Part shown: piece by piece, positions 9,660-23,300 of the stretch
How the letters are laid out: every line of letters starts with the position of its first letter
Position numbering within the stretch: the first letter of the stretch is position 1
Assembly (NCBI GenBank): GCA_034440635.1
Contig: JAOTON010001028.1
Coordinates: 372,001 to 436,000, forward strand
Source: Lepas anatifera
Lineage: Eukaryota; Arthropoda; Thecostraca; Lepadidae
Direction: 5' to 3'
DNA length: 64,000 bases
The notes under the pieces: model-generated
Told to the model about the DNA's origin: nothing
The model's database searches: none
What the model saw: only the letters and a program-made list of their open reading frames with translations
Translations under genes and position numbers: made by a program

Positions 9660-12600
9660 CGGTCCGCCCCACGGGATGGCGGATGGGAAAGGTCAATGCC
9701 AATTAGGTAAACTTCCATTAAGTCCAGTTATAGAGGGATTGCGTCTAGTTACACCTGCGGCTACAGGCGCGGTACTTTCCATCTGCAGCGTCAGACAGGT
9801 GGAGTTAGAGAACAAGCTTGGATGTTTGTGCTATACTCTAAACCATCGTGAGTATGTACATTTCGGATGCTTAAGGAGCTAACAAAGCATGCGTGAAAAT
9901 ATTTCTCGAAACAATATATTTATATCGTACAACATTTTGTGGGGTAGCCCATCATTTATAGCGCATACCATAAAAATTTATAACGCATACCATAAAACAC
10001 GATCTCTAGCATAACACAAGTCTCAACGATGATTTGATTGTGCCCAGGGACATATCAATGTTAACCAGTCACCTCACTGAACCAGTTGACTACCACGGAC
10101 ATTTCAGTGAGACCGGACCAAGTGATTCATTAGGGCTGAAAGTCGGCCAGCGGCGGATCTGGCGGCGGATTGGGGCGGATCTGGCGGCGGATAGACCCAG
10201 CTCCGCCGGTGAGCGATGGCTTCCGGAGCTGGGCTTCCCTGGATGGGTCAGCCAAGAGCACCGCCGCTAATTGGCTAATCTGCCCGCGGCGATATCGATG
10301 AGCCACCGTCGACACCGCGTTCGTCATGGCGCGCTCGACTTCAGTCTGAGCCGCGGAGAAAACTCCGCAGGCACTCCGGCCGTCAAATTAAAAAAGCCAG
10401 CGGTCATCTGTTGGGCGTCAGGAGAGGTTGATTTGTTGTGGATGCCATGTTCCTTGTGGCGTTTCGTCATCCCATCAGCCGCCGGCGGTCCCGTGTTTGA
10501 GCTCCAGCCAAGCCGATCAGAGCATCAATCCTCAAACGTTGCTAGGGAAATTGGACCGGTTTGACAGAATCTGCAATCATCTGAGGTGAATCTGTTCACC
10601 GAATTCCATTACTTCAAAGTGCGAATGCACCGCCACACCCACGTGTCTGAAATCCAATTATGAAGCTTTGCCAGCAACTGGACGAACGACCATTTGCATC
10701 TTTCTGCACCTTTCTTGTATCTCACGCACATCCGGAAGAAACATTCCCCGTACAAACTTAGTAATTTTCGCTAGAAGAAAATACAATATAACTAAGTCAG
10801 ACCAAGAAAGTACACCACACTGTTCCTCTCGGAACTCTTCCCTCTGCTCCTGTCCACCCCGTGAGGGGGCGGGGCTATTTTGGCCAACTCTGAAGCGGGC
10901 GGAGCGGGGTACTGTACCTGGCGGGAGCGGCGGTGATCTCGGCGATAACCTTGGCGGGGAGTTATCGGCCCGCACGAGGGCAGCACAAACACCGCACGCG
11001 CGGAAACACGCACTAACAAGACAGCCAACATGCCGCTGATGGGCATGCTGCAGTCGAGGGATACTCCCACAGACCCTGCTACAGGTACAAATGCGTTCTC
11101 GGGAATAGGAGGTTATCCTAATGACGTTCCCAGAGCAAATGTTTGCGTTGTTCTGGCGGAAAACACCGGTGGACGAATTTGCTGCAGGACTCCATATACT
11201 CTATACAAGGATAGCACACTGGTCGCGCCTTTACAGCAGTGGAGCAGTATGCCATAATAGCAACAGCATATCAGGCTTGACCCAGAGAATAGCAAAGTCG
11301 TTGTGATGTGCTTGAAATGGGGCTGAAACGCTGCTGTAACGAAGGTGTCATTAAAGAGTGAGATCGAGCTGGTTGGCTCCTTTCAGCGCACTACCACCTT
11401 CCTTAGTTCAGCTCTCGACCATACTGGGCTTTCGAAAGTTCCAGCAATTTCACATTCCATCATTCGTTCGGAAGCTTTTCATATGCCGCTCATGATAATT
11501 TGTCAGGCGCTTGCTTGCACCAGATTCGTCAGACCCCGAACAAAGGAGGAGCTATTTCTGCAGCTAGACACCTCAGCAGTGGTGGTCACGTCATCGTTCC
11601 ACCCGCTCCTGCTCGGGGTGGGCCGTGTAACGGTCTTAGACACTTGGCACGGCCACACGCCCCGTCACCGCCGTCACAGCGGCCACCCTGTGACGTCGCG
11701 CGTCACGTCACGCCCGTCTCCCCGCACAGAGGGCGCCTCAGCCGTCACGGGGCCCGAGCGAGGGCTCTTCACCAGGAGAGGCGGGCGCGCCTGCCTCAGG
11801 CCTCTGAGGCATGCGTTGTTCGCCGTTGACTGCCAGTGAAGGGAAGCACAGGCGCGCCTTTGCTCGTCAAGCGCTGCCGGCGTGCATGCCTGCGCGTGTG
11901 TGTTTGCTGGGTACAGAAGCGAACGAGACCAGCGCACGCGCCGGAACGAATGCTGGGTGCGGCAGCGAGAGAGATGCCACGACTCGAGAGGCTGATTACC
12001 AAACTAGTTACAGAGGCTGGTGAGCAGACTCGCGAAACCCATCAGAAATCAACACAGAGCAAGCGCGTGCAGAACATACACCCGTCTAAAATGATATCCG
12101 TGCGTGAAACCAGCCAACACACAAACAAGAGGAATCGGCGCAGAGGACGCTTCACCTCCAAGGACGGTGTCGGAGGAGCCGCAGCGGAACCGAGACGTCG
12201 CGCAGTCCATGGCGTCGACGGCGACGATTCCGCACAGTCACGGGCGGAGGCAGCAGAGGTGGCGACCGCGGGCTTCCACGAGGACGGAGTCATAAATAAG
12301 AACTCGCGACTTCTCCAGCCGCCGAGGTCGCGGCGCGTCGCAATTTAAACCACTTCTCCACCCATGAAGCGCCGGGCTGAGCTGCAAGCCAACCTGCTTC
12401 ACTCAGTCACTGTGGGGCTTGCTCTTCCGTGCGACAGACATACAAAGTCACTAATCTGAACTCGGCAACCCAATTCCAGACGCACTCTGCTCTGTCCTCG
12501 CGCACACTGGCACACCTCCTGCGGACAGCAGGCGACGCGGCAGCCGCTGCAGCAACTCTGACACCGTCATCGACGCTGCCATGAAACGCAACGGCGCCAA

Positions 12601-15339
12601 CCTCCTGGCAGCCAACAATGGCGCGGGATTCCAGTCCGATTCAATCAGCAGCTCAGACGGCAGGTTACGGCCGCCAGTGACGTCACTGCAGCAGTGACTG
12701 CAGCCGCGTTACGTCACTGGCTCCGGCCAGCTGTTTGTGAGCGGCTGATACAGAGCCTGGGGAGACGGTGTGTGTTGACAGGTTATGTCAGCCGGTGATG
12801 TCTTATGGAGCGGCGTTGGCGAGATGAGGCGAGCTGACGAGGCCAAGGCGCCACGGTTCTGCCTCAAGTCCCACGCGGACGTCAGAGCCGGTTTACGGCT
12901 ATCCGGATGCGCAATATCTTCAAACGACTGCACACCTCATTACCCGGCAAAGCCCGCTCCTAAACTCAGTCACCACAGCATGGCCGTGTGGTTCTGATGA
13001 CGCCATCAGCAACCAGAGCCTCCGTTTGAAGAGCTTATACGCAGGCAGTGAGGAGTGATGACGCCTCCATTTGAAGCTGGCGATACGGGGACGTGCAGTC
13101 GCTTGCAAACTGGCCCTCCACCAACGCAGCGCTTCAAGGCTGCCTGGTAGCAAATGACGGCGAGATTCGGCTATCAATATTGTTCTAACGCCTGTCGAGA
13201 ACTTTCACGATACGAATCTCTGTAGGCTGCTTTGCTTGTATGCCGGCATTATACACAAAACAGAAAATACGAGGGGAATCAAAGTGTTCAAAATAATATT
13301 CGCCATGCTTTTATAAGCAATACGCATCCGTTAGGTATTATTATACATTCTAAGCCCTACACTTTCTTTTTATAAAATTCCCATTACTGTCTTATTCAGG
13401 GCTGCTGAACATTGGTTTCAATAATAAAAAAATCAGGCGAGCACCAAGGGCGAAACTTCATCGGCTCACCACCAGTGGCGGAGAAGGGGGCGAGGGTTAG
13501 AAGGCGCAACCCCCTCCCCTAACATTTCTGAGTACCCACAGTGATCCCATAGCAGTGTTATTCAGGGTAAAGGTTGGTTAGGGTTGAGGTCCCCTAGCCC
13601 CCCCCAAAGTGAAAGCGGTTGCCAATTGAGAGAAGTAACTAAACAACGGCTACAGTTGCTTACGAAAACGCTGACGTTGAGCTCCAGATGTTTTTATACG
13701 TGCGCACATCTTGCAAAATACCCCTGTCAAGTAAAAGAAGAAAAAAACGTTCGACATCATCAGCCCTATGCAATCAGCTGTTCTACTTCTCGTCAGGGTC
13801 TCTTCCTTTCAATATCACAAAGCCCACTCTTCATGAGCGGTGAGTAGTGAGCGGGTGGGCGGGTTGCCCCCCCCCCGCCGCGGGCTGGTTCCCCACGCAG
13901 CGCCCCGACCGGCTGGCACGCGCCGGCAATGTCTCAGCGCCGTCCGACGGCACTGACAAAAACGGTGGTGTTTTGTGGCGCGGCGGGATGCCGGCAGCCT
14001 GGGGCGGGGCCGGTGGCGATCGACCGGGCTGGGACGGCCAGGTAAAACCGTCAGCGGCACCGCCGCCCGGGGCCACGCCGCCGCCACTGATAGCTCCCTG
14101 TTGCGTACTCCGCTTAAGACGTATGAATATGTGGGAGCATATGAGAAGACGAGATACACCAAAATACCCGTTCCACGTGTTGATCTCGCATAGGTAGATG
14201 AGAGATGACTTCGCGGTTCTATCTAATTCAGCCGGCTGTCTATATACTCTATATTACGAATCGATGTTTTACAATTTCGCTTTAATGTCAACGTTTCCCA
14301 GTGGGCGGAAGGAATCAAGTTCAGCCTTCCAGATCGGAAACAGCGGCTACCATTGTACACTGAGCGACGGCTGAACTTAAGCACGTCTCTTCACGGAATG
14401 GACTACGATGTGTGCGCGAATATTTGTATACCGTAGATAACCACAGATATGCATTTATATATGCATTTCATGAAATATTTGTTGGTTGTTAAAAACACAT
14501 AAGCATATTGTCGTTCTCACTGAGGACGAGTGGAACGTTCGTCTGCAATTTCACACGTTATTAAGCTGTACATTTCAGTTCAATCCTCGGCGTTTGCAGA
14601 TAAACCACTACAATGGACTGCTGCAGGAAATGGAGAAACTCGTCCTGTCGCATGCACGTGCTCACTTTTGGCCGTAACAGGACGTCCCTGCACTTACGCA
14701 AGAAACGTGAGGAGAATAACTCCTCTGTCAGGCAGAGTGGGAAGCTCTTCAGCTTAGCAGAAAACAAAATCAACCACAATTAGGCTCAGAAGGGTGCCTC
14801 ACTTGCAGCGATGGTTCGCACACGTGCAGCGGTGTCATAGCCGTGCACGCTGTGGCCGGGGCCACGTTGGGGCGGGTGACTCACGCCAGCACGTGGCCCG
14901 GGTCGTCGCGTCGTTGGCGACGCCAGCGGAGACAGTGACGCGACGGCTGACCGCAAACACGCCGCGACAGTCGCGACCGGCTCCGAACCACACAATGCCG
15001 CCACACAGCGCCGCGCCGGCGCGGCAGATAACGCGAGGTGTCGCGATGTGGACATTTCCCCACAGCCGCTGCCGCATATAAACAGCGCCTTGCCTCCCGT
15101 CGTTTTCCATCGCTAACGTATTGCGTCTCTGCAGCGTGATGGGTTTATAACAATTTTCGCCTCTGTCCAGCGCACGCAGAACAGGCGGCCAGTTAGCTAG
15201 TCGCTGGTGCAGGAGCCGCAGCGACGACGGGGAGCCACCACAAAGGCGAGGCGCGGAGTGTTCAGCGAGAGGAGAGGTCACGTCTGCAGACCAGGGCGAC
15301 GACGGAGGCGGCCCTGCAGCGGGGCGGCAGCAGCGACGG
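9660..15339. other. No supported gene; several CpG-rich patches
   Basis: GC-rich, CG-dense patches lie at about 10850-11020, 11640-12350, 13850-14100 and 14790-15060, with long overlapping frames on both strands, as expected when stops are rare. A GGCGGATCTGGCG direct repeat sits at 10150-10190. A hAT-like terminus (CAGTGGCGGAGAAGGGGG) occurs near 13470. Regulatory roles for the patches are possible but not shown. Confidence 0.35.
11030..11085 (+). CDS. Possible short first coding exon, product unknown
   Basis: After a CpG-rich stretch, AGCCAACATGCC gives an ATG in reasonable context. It is followed by MPLMGMLQSRDTPTDPAT and a donor-like CTACAG then GTACAAAT. No downstream exon was identified and the minus strand is equally open here. 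Listed only because the promoter-like composition, start and donor line up. Confidence 0.12.
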
Positions 15340-15650
15340 CAATTCCGACCGGACGGCGGCAGGAGCGGCGGAATGGGAGGACAAAGAACAGAAGAATGGG
15401 GAGGCCGGCGGCCAGGGCGGCGAAATAGGAGGACGGAAGGATGGGATTACGGCGGTAGGAGAAGCGGAATGGGGAGGGCGGCGGCAAGAGCGGCAGAATG
15501 GGAGAATGGTGGACAGAAGTCAGAAGGATGGGAGAACAGCGGCAGGAGAAGCGGAATGGGAGGACAGAAGGATGGGAGAACGGAGGACATGACGATGGGA
15601 GAAGGGCAGCAGGAGCGGCAGAATAGCAGGACAGCGGCAGGGTACGCAGA
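15340..15650 (+). repeat. Purine-rich degenerate minisatellite (about 40 bp unit)
   Basis: Repeating blocks of GCGGAATGGGAGGACAGAAG and GGAGAACGG-like words, nearly all purine on the plus strand. Units vary in length. The long open frame across it is a by-product of the purine bias. Confidence 0.7.
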
Positions 15651-15703
15651 TGTTTATTTTGTCCAAGCTATTGCAGATTCGGCTGTTGGGATCGAAGCCC
15701 CAC

Positions 15704-15972
15704 TGAAGTCATCAAGGGACTTGTCACAGAAACTTCGACACCACCACTCGCAATGACGGTTAATTTAGCAGTCAAAGATTAACAACCCACAAAATGCAGG
15801 GACGATCACCCTGCTCAGGTCACCCTCTCACCTGTCAGGTGCCCGCCGATCTACGTCGGGTAAATGTTTGTGCCGAAGAATCTCTGGAGAATAAATCTCA
15901 AGCTTTCACCGGTACACTGTAACTGCAGGGCTTTCTGGGCGCGCTGAAGCCCAACAGCTTAGCAACTGAACT
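15704..15972 (-). mobile_element. SINE-like family B, copy 1
   Basis: Shares GAAGTCATCAAGGGACTTGT, the middle CAGGTCACCCTCTCACC-like block, TCTACGTCGGGTAAATGTTT and a tRNA-like end with the copy at 45547-45835. The tRNA-like head lies on the minus strand near 15890-15972 and is more decayed than in copy 2. Confidence 0.6.
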
Positions 15973-18900
15973 ACTGGGGTAGCTCTATGAATGCTTTCGT
16001 GAGCACGTGTTCCGAGAATGCCTTCTCTCAAATAAGATGGATACTGGCGAGGATTGCGTTTAGCTAAGCATCGTTGAAAGCTTTTATTGGCAAATAGAGC
16101 GTAAGCGATCGTCATTCCTACTATCGCTAAAAAAACAAACAGGTGCACTCATACGCTCAATAAGGAAACAAAGAGCTTTAATCCAGACTTGAAGATGTTA
16201 ATGCGGTCCTTTCCTATTTATCTGAGTAAAAACGATGAAATATATTAAAACCCGCGCGAAATCAGTAGCAAGCCTATCGAACGGTTCGGTAATGAAGCGG
16301 TTGAGATTAACAACTGGGAAGAAATAGGTGTTGGCAATGGTGGTTCTCCACAATAGGTTAAGGCTGTCACAACCGTATTCAACTAGTCCCGGTTGAGATT
16401 TCGGGACCCCTCCCAGTCAATCGAGACCGATGGGATCAGGTCGGTCCCGACCATCGTCGGATCTAGGCCGGTGGTTTGAGGGGAGGGGAACGGGGCTTAA
16501 AATCGTAAAAATACAGATTTTTAAGAAAATTAGCGAAAATTAGGATGTTTGGGGGCCAATGCCGTCCTCCCTGAATCCGCCTCTGGTCCTGGCAAACCGC
16601 CAATTGCCAACCTCCCATTGAAACTGCGATCGCCGGGAAAAGGGTCGACGGGTGCTGAATCGTGATTGCCTCAATGAAAGCCCAGTCGTGATAAATTGTT
16701 AGTGCCGGTGTGCCTGGGCCGTTATTTCAGGTCAAGAACGCATCTTCATTCAGCTCACGAGACCCTCGTTATGTGCAACACGATGTACAATACCGCGCGA
16801 CAATACTTCTCAGCAGAGACAGTTAAGGAATAGCAGGACGATTCATCATCGAGGTAGTTGGCCTGCATCATTCAGCGTGGTTTCAGCTCACGATACTTTC
16901 CGCGAATTGACGGAGGTGCGCCAGCGTGATCTAATATTCCTGGGGAGACCCGTTGCGCACGGAATGAACATGACACTTCCTGTCTCACCCGCCAGTAGAT
17001 CTCTGCCACACACTATCCCAATGTCCAGATGACGCATAGATGAGCCATTAAACCAACAGCCTATCCATTTTACGGCCTCATATTTGCGTTCGGCGTTGAT
17101 GGGCATCACTCACGGCAGAACCAATAACTCCCGACGCCTCGACGCGAAGAGGCTACAGACAGGTACCGTTACCCTCTCTCCAGAACCAAGGGGAGCCACA
17201 TCCGTGTTTGTTTAGCGCGGGGCACGCCCTCTGTATCGGCACCGGCCCGCTTATCCGCCCTGTTGACGCCAAACACCTCTCCGGCGACGTTGCCGACGTT
17301 CCTGCGTCGTCGAAGGCGTGGCAGCTGACGCGAACGCGGAAATAGCTGCTTACACGCGGCTCGGGTCGTCTGCGCCGCTTTTGCCGCAGATGGGCCGCAT
17401 CGCGACGTTTCCGGCGCGGCGGCTGGTGCGCCGCTGCACGCCTCGGTGACATGGACCGTCGAGCCGCGGCGCGCCGCAGGAGGTGGGGCGGTTCCACCCT
17501 GGAACGCCCCCTCCCCCGAACTGGCCAAAAACGGATGCAGAGGGTGCCACGCCGATGAGGGGCTTAAGTAGTGACGGAAGTTTGACGGTACGTAATCATC
17601 GCTCGAGATAGGGATTGTTCGCGCCACCAATGGTGGCTGGCTTAGCAATAAAAGCAAGTCACCTTATTTTCATAGCCGTATTATAAGCCCAAATACTCAT
17701 ATCTACATTCATAACTAATGTAAGCGTCGCCTTAGCTTTCCAAGAGGAACATAGCCGAGGTGAAACTGGTTGTTATCCGTTATTTCTAATTTTAAAGCCC
17801 TGCGCACAAGGCCGGGGAATAAAACAACCACGCACATATTCTGTCATCAGAAGTGATGTCTCAAATATCCTGATCCGAACCTGATCAACCTTACAGAAGG
17901 CGATCTCCGCGGAGATCAAGGAGCTGTAAGCCGTCCAATACCTTTCTGTCTGTTACACAGCCAGCAGCCAGAGCCGCCGTCGGTCAATGACTCCGAAATA
18001 GACTGCGGCGGGGATCGGTTCCCTGTGCTGTTTTCAAAGTGTCATGCATATAAACTGCCCCGGTGCACCGGGACCGGCACATATCGATGGGCCTGTCTGC
18101 TAGTGTCGACTGAACAAACACACACTTCAAAGACCATCGGAGGTATTTGTTCCTCTAAGTCAGTTCCAAATAGTAATACACATGTATCCACTGACGCAAA
18201 GAAATGCAAGTAAAAAACTTCGTTATCATTGCGTCCCTACAGCTTGCCAAAAGAATGCTGCCGGGATGGGAAGGTAGCGCTGAGCTTCCTCTATCGTCAG
18301 GAATCTGTCCACCAGAACAAGATGGCCATTCACACCGCTCGTGACGAGCTGGTTCTGGTTTTACTCATGTTAGCGGGTGCGTGCTTATAGTTTTGCTTCA
18401 GTATTGAGAAGGAAGAAAAAGACGGCACCTTCACGGATACGTCAGATTTTGATGAAAACGGAGCCCAGTAACTGAACTCTCAGCGAACGGATTCTGGGGA
18501 TTTCGGTCTTGATTTACGACAATCCAAACTGGAATACGGTATCACTCCTCCAGAAGTCCCGTTTCGCTGCAGCGGTCTCCTGTCCCCGCCGTATTACGGT
18601 ATAACCCCAGCAGGCTTTATCGAGAGGGTTCGGAAAGTTCCATTAGCCTGATGCAGCGAGATTGGATGACACTGTGGCGCGATAAAAAAGACTCAATAAA
18701 TCATGGAGCCAGCCCTATTCGCCAGATGCACAGCTTTCACACAAGAGGAATGTTTATAGTACAAGCATCGCCACTGGCAAAAACGTGATGGGGCCAGTAA
18801 ATCTTCAGCCTCTGGGTGAGGAGAAACTTTTCCTCGAGAACAAAAATAGATTCGGACCTTGTATTCCTTTTCGCACATGATGGTAACAAAATATTCCGTT

Positions 18901-19796
18901 TTTTATTATTTGGCTGTAATATGAATATTTCCGGAGGAAAGTGGGATCCCGTCCCCCTCTTACCCCTACCCGAATGCCTATGCTTTTGTAGCATGACTAA
19001 AACATAACTTGCAGAATTCCAAAGCCGGATTTGCGCTATGATCTCGGCTCTGAGCCCACCACCTGAAGTATGTACCTGCGGGAGGACTTTTTGCACATAT
19101 TCTGGCCAGTGCATATTTCGGGTGATCTCAGAAGGATGTTTTCACGAGCCACGCCCAAGCGCAATAACCGGAGCAGTGACGGATATCAACTTTAAGCTTA
19201 TATATATATATTATATTTTTTTTATATATTATTATTATATTATTATATATTATATATATATCTAACAACCTGAGATAATACATGCCTGCTTACCCTGCGT
19301 TCTACGCATAACAACCATACCCGTCTGTAAAGGAATGGATAATCAATTATAAAAATCCTGGGATACAGCTGGCACCACTAAACCTCCAAAACCCACTGAG
19401 AGCGGCTCCAGCAGGGTTCTGTGACCTGAGAACCATTATGATGACATCATAGCCACGACAACGAGCCGCAGCAATTTACACACTATGCTTCGAACAGGTT
19501 GAGCAGAAGCTGACGGTCATAGAAGGCCAGGGGCATATTTGGGAGGGACGCTGGCTGATATTGAATTCCGTAAATCAGACTTTGACGTCCCTTTACTCCC
19601 AGTACATTTGTTAAACTTTTCACTGGGGATCAAGGAAGAAAAGGGCACTTAAAGGGCACATTTTCACACATAAAGGGGCACTTTCGTTTTTACACGTTGC
19701 AACCAAAGCTGGTATTTAATTAAGAATAATTATTTTTGCTTGCAATCATTAATTGGTTGATGGCAGGTACCCGTGTCAATAGAGTTTCAAGGGGCG
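15973..19796. other. No supported gene
   Basis: Contains a lone hAT-like end (CCTGAATCCGCCTCTGG near 16570), a CpG-rich patch at 17160-17540 with overlapping open frames on the minus strand and no domain, and an AT microsatellite at 19199-19262. Otherwise nothing recognisable. Confidence 0.35.
19199..19262. repeat. TA/TTA microsatellite
   Basis: Uninterrupted run of TATATATA, TTATTATT and TATA blocks, essentially only A and T. Confidence 0.9.
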
Positions 19797-19990
19797 GTTA
19801 GCTCAGTGGCCCTAGGTGCCCCTTGCAGCGGGAAGTTTCCGCATTATAATCCTATCGGGTTGCATGAATAAGGTGAGATTGGTATCGCTTCCGGCATGTG
19901 TTGGTGTGCCATATAACCGTAGCGTTGGTGGTTTGGTACCAGATTTGTTCGGCGTTGTTGCCCCACCCTTTGGGGTGTTGGACCCGTGGG
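19797..19990 (+). mobile_element. SINE family A, copy with a different tRNA-like head
   Basis: Starts GGGGCGGTTAGCTCAGTGG, a good RNA polymerase III A box; the B box is degenerate. It continues to GCCATATAACCGTAGCGTTG, matching the 3' module of the 8693 copy (GCCATATAACCCTGGCAGTTGG), and CCCCACCCTTTGGGGTG as a hairpin. The order of parts differs somewhat from the other copies, so it may be rearranged. Confidence 0.5.
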
Positions 19991-20184
19991 TTTAGGGAAA
20001 GGGCGCTGGACGCTGTGGTTTGTATTTTTTTTTCTCCAAAATTCCAGGCGTGGGTTACCACAGGTTAGGTCACCAGACCAGTTCAAGCCAACTCATTTCC
20101 AAAATTGTAAGTGGTGCTAGTGAGAAAATGTGTAATCCATTCATCTAATCACCATATGCCCTTAAAGAACAAACGTTTTGATTT

Positions 20185-20326
20185 AATGTGGGAATGAACT
20201 TGGGGGGCCAAGGCGTATTTTGAAGTCGTTTCTTTCCAGTGAACGCCCTAGGGTCAACGTAAGATATTGAACATTAGGGGAGAATATGGACATAGAGCCC
20301 TGCCCCCCCCATTCCTACACCTATGA
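20185..20326. mobile_element. Short TIR element, older relative of the 63796 element
   Basis: Shares GGGGGGCCA, ATTTTGAA, TTTCTTTCCAGTGAACG and a CCTACACCTATG end with 63796-63951. The left terminus is blurred, so the start is approximate and no target duplication could be fixed. Confidence 0.5.
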
Positions 20327-20329
20327 CGG

Positions 20330-23300
20330 AATTTGTTTTATCGATGACCTAGGATCCGGCCATCGAGATGGCCGAAATATGACTCTTTTTAGGAATACCA
20401 CTTGAAAATGACCTGTTCTTCTCAAGGTCATGATATCTAGCGTCACTCTCGAGGGCCATGTAAATTTCATTCTGTGACCTGTGAGGTAATTTGGGGCCAT
20501 TAATTAAGCAGCCTTTATGACTCGGGTTAATGAAATTAAAAATAAGGATGATAAAACATTTATTTTGTTTCTGTATTCGTGTTGTCACTTACAGTCAATT
20601 GATATGCATAAGAACCACAATAGAGCATAAAAAGACCTCCACCTGACGTTTGGTCAGGTTATTTTGCATGTGGATCTAGCACTGTCTTATCATACATAAT
20701 TCAATGTGTTGTGACGCGAGAAATCTAAGGATGCTTAACAATTGTTCATCGTAAAGCTCTAATTGCATCACGTCCGAACGTGTCAAAGGACCAAGCGTAT
20801 GTAGAAAAAATAAAACGTGTATTAACATCTAAAAGATATAAATCTGGCCCTAGCGTGTCACCTTTTTTGACCAGCTAGTGTCCGGATTTTGGCATGAGTT
20901 CAAAAGTAAACGATTTAGTTTCGTTATTAATTATCGCTTTGTCTTTATGCTCCAGCCTTCGCATTTGCCTGTGCTATATTGTCATATCCATGGAGATGGA
21001 TCAATGGTGAATCTTCGGAACCGAATCAATATTCATGCCCTATGGATCTAATTGATATTTTCAAGCGTGTGTAAAATTTGAAGCATCCTACTAGCGAACT
21101 ATCTACTGCGATTTTTTACATTTCTGGCCTTACCTTTGGTGTCTGAAACAAACACTGATTAAACAATTTTGAAACATAGCTTTGCCGGTTACCTGGCATA
21201 AAGCTTTCGCCCCGCGCGATAGTTTGTATGGCCGTTCTGCGTTTAACCACTAATTACTGTGACGTTCCGCCCGTAAGTCGTCTACTGAAAACCACGAGCA
21301 GGAACCAGGACAGAACCAGTCCGCTGAACTCGTGTGCCAACATGACAAATTCCCTGACTCTCTGGAACGAAATATGACCACCTGTTTTAATGTCACACCT
21401 GGACACGTCGAGAAGCATGCAGATCTTCCTACAAGCGTCCGAATAGGGGGTCAGAGGGGCCTTCCCTCGTTCCAACAAAAAAATCCGTCAAATTAGAAAT
21501 AATGGGAATGTACTGTAATTGCCCAGTGCAGGAGGCAGCAATGATACCAAATCCCGATAAGTTGATTATACAGGGGAACTTCTATTGTCAGGAGCAGATT
21601 GAAGATTTATGGATGCCCACTTTTTGACAGTGACGAGGGTTGTGTGTCTTGCATTTCTATTTCTCAGATATGATGTTGATTTACTAAGGCCACCCTTTGA
21701 ACCCTGGAGTGCAGGGGTGTGGATTTATGTTTATTTGGGGGTGCCTCGACACCCTAATGATTTGCTGGGCACCCCCAATGGGGACTTGGGCACCCCCACC
21801 AAAAGGTGAAGCAAAGTCCTTATAAAGTGCGTAAATAAAGGCAATTATCAACAAATACCTGCTCGATAGCGTTATAGTGGCATTCTGCATCTGACCTACA
21901 ACTTAATACTTTATCCTCAGACATAATGGACAATAAACATCGATGATGTTTCGAGTCCCGAATTAGATTTCGTGCCTTTTCACCATCCAACACGGAGCAA
22001 AACAGCACGTATTTCGCTTTTCTGCTATATTATCTGGTTGTACTTCTGCAGCGCTCACTATAAGTCATCATCACTCTCTACCACTCGTCCGACGGTTAAG
22101 TTTTAGATTTATGAACGTCTCTCTCCTCCTTCCCTCGGTTACCGTGGGACCGGGCCCCAATCTTCTCCACTCAGCAGAGACCTATCGCGACACTCCCGAC
22201 TTCAGCGAACTCGGCCGCCAGCTAGTCTGTGCTGACTGCCGCCGTCTCACCTGTACTGAAGAACAGCCGCGGATGGTGTGGCAAATAACCAACCCAATAG
22301 AGAGCAAGGTATTGCTAGAATGTTTGAAAAAACATACTGTTTATACATCTCTTGGTTCATAGTTTAAAGCTCTATCATTTACATGGAAAAATTTCCGCTG
22401 AATTTCTCGCAATACAAGTGAACGCGCCTCCACCAATCAGCGGCCGCCATCCGCCGGCAGCCGCGATTGCCTGTGGGCAGAGGTTACAGAGGTCACGGTG
22501 GGCCCAGGGTAATAGAGGACAGGTACACCAAAGTTTAGTATGTGCGCCATGAGTCTATTTCGATGATTTGTGATTAGATTACCACAAAAACAATTTTTGT
22601 TTTCAATTTCTTATTTTAAAGAAATAAATGAGCAACAATTTCAGAAATATACTCTTAAATTTAAATACAAATATTTGAGTATTGTCCTCTAGTCTAATTT
22701 TAGGAGGAAATAGTAGATTCTTCCAAATTTAGTTTGGATATGGGCTCTGCTCGATAGCGGCGAACACTGCGCTTTTGGTTTGATTTATTTATTGCTGCAC
22801 GAGACACTACACTCGGCGCGGGAGATGCATGCTTTCACACAGTTGGTCTTTTTATTCACCTCTTACTGCACTTACATGTCCTGAAGGTGGACTATTTACT
22901 TTTGTTTTTGGGTATTTTTTGTCTTGTGTGGGATCTAAGCAACGTCTAAGTCATTGAAATGGTGGTGATAGTTTGTCAAATATTCAAATGGAAGCCATGT
23001 ATAATCATCGGACGGAGGATACCCCGGTTTGTGCATTTTGATCCTGCATCACAAGGGAATTTATTGAATATGTATGAGGAAAGGGTCAAAGCAAGATGCC
23101 TATGTGAGGTGGACATCAGGATGTGATCACACTCCAGGGTAGGTAATGAGGGGTTCTGGGAGCTCAATATTATGGTGGCCTTAATTTTCCTGCCTTATGT
23201 TCTTATCAACTGTTGTTTCTCAAGATCAAAGTATGACCAAGTGTCAATTCCCATTGCCAATCAGCCAGTGTGCAAAGTATGGCATTTTCGATGAGATCTT

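Noticed and set aside
10792..11070. Minus-strand frame with a signal-peptide-like segment (ISGMLAVLLVRVSARAVFVL)
   Set aside because: Both strands are open here, the frame has no domain after the hydrophobic stretch, and no splice partner was found.
14786..15281. Overlapping frames of up to 148 codons in a CpG-rich patch
   Set aside because: Open in several frames on both strands because stops are rare in GC-rich DNA; no domain and no paired splice sites.
17153..17657. 162-codon minus-strand frame beginning with a hydrophobic run
   Set aside because: The start looks faintly like a signal peptide, but the rest is low-complexity GC-rich sequence open in three frames with no family features.
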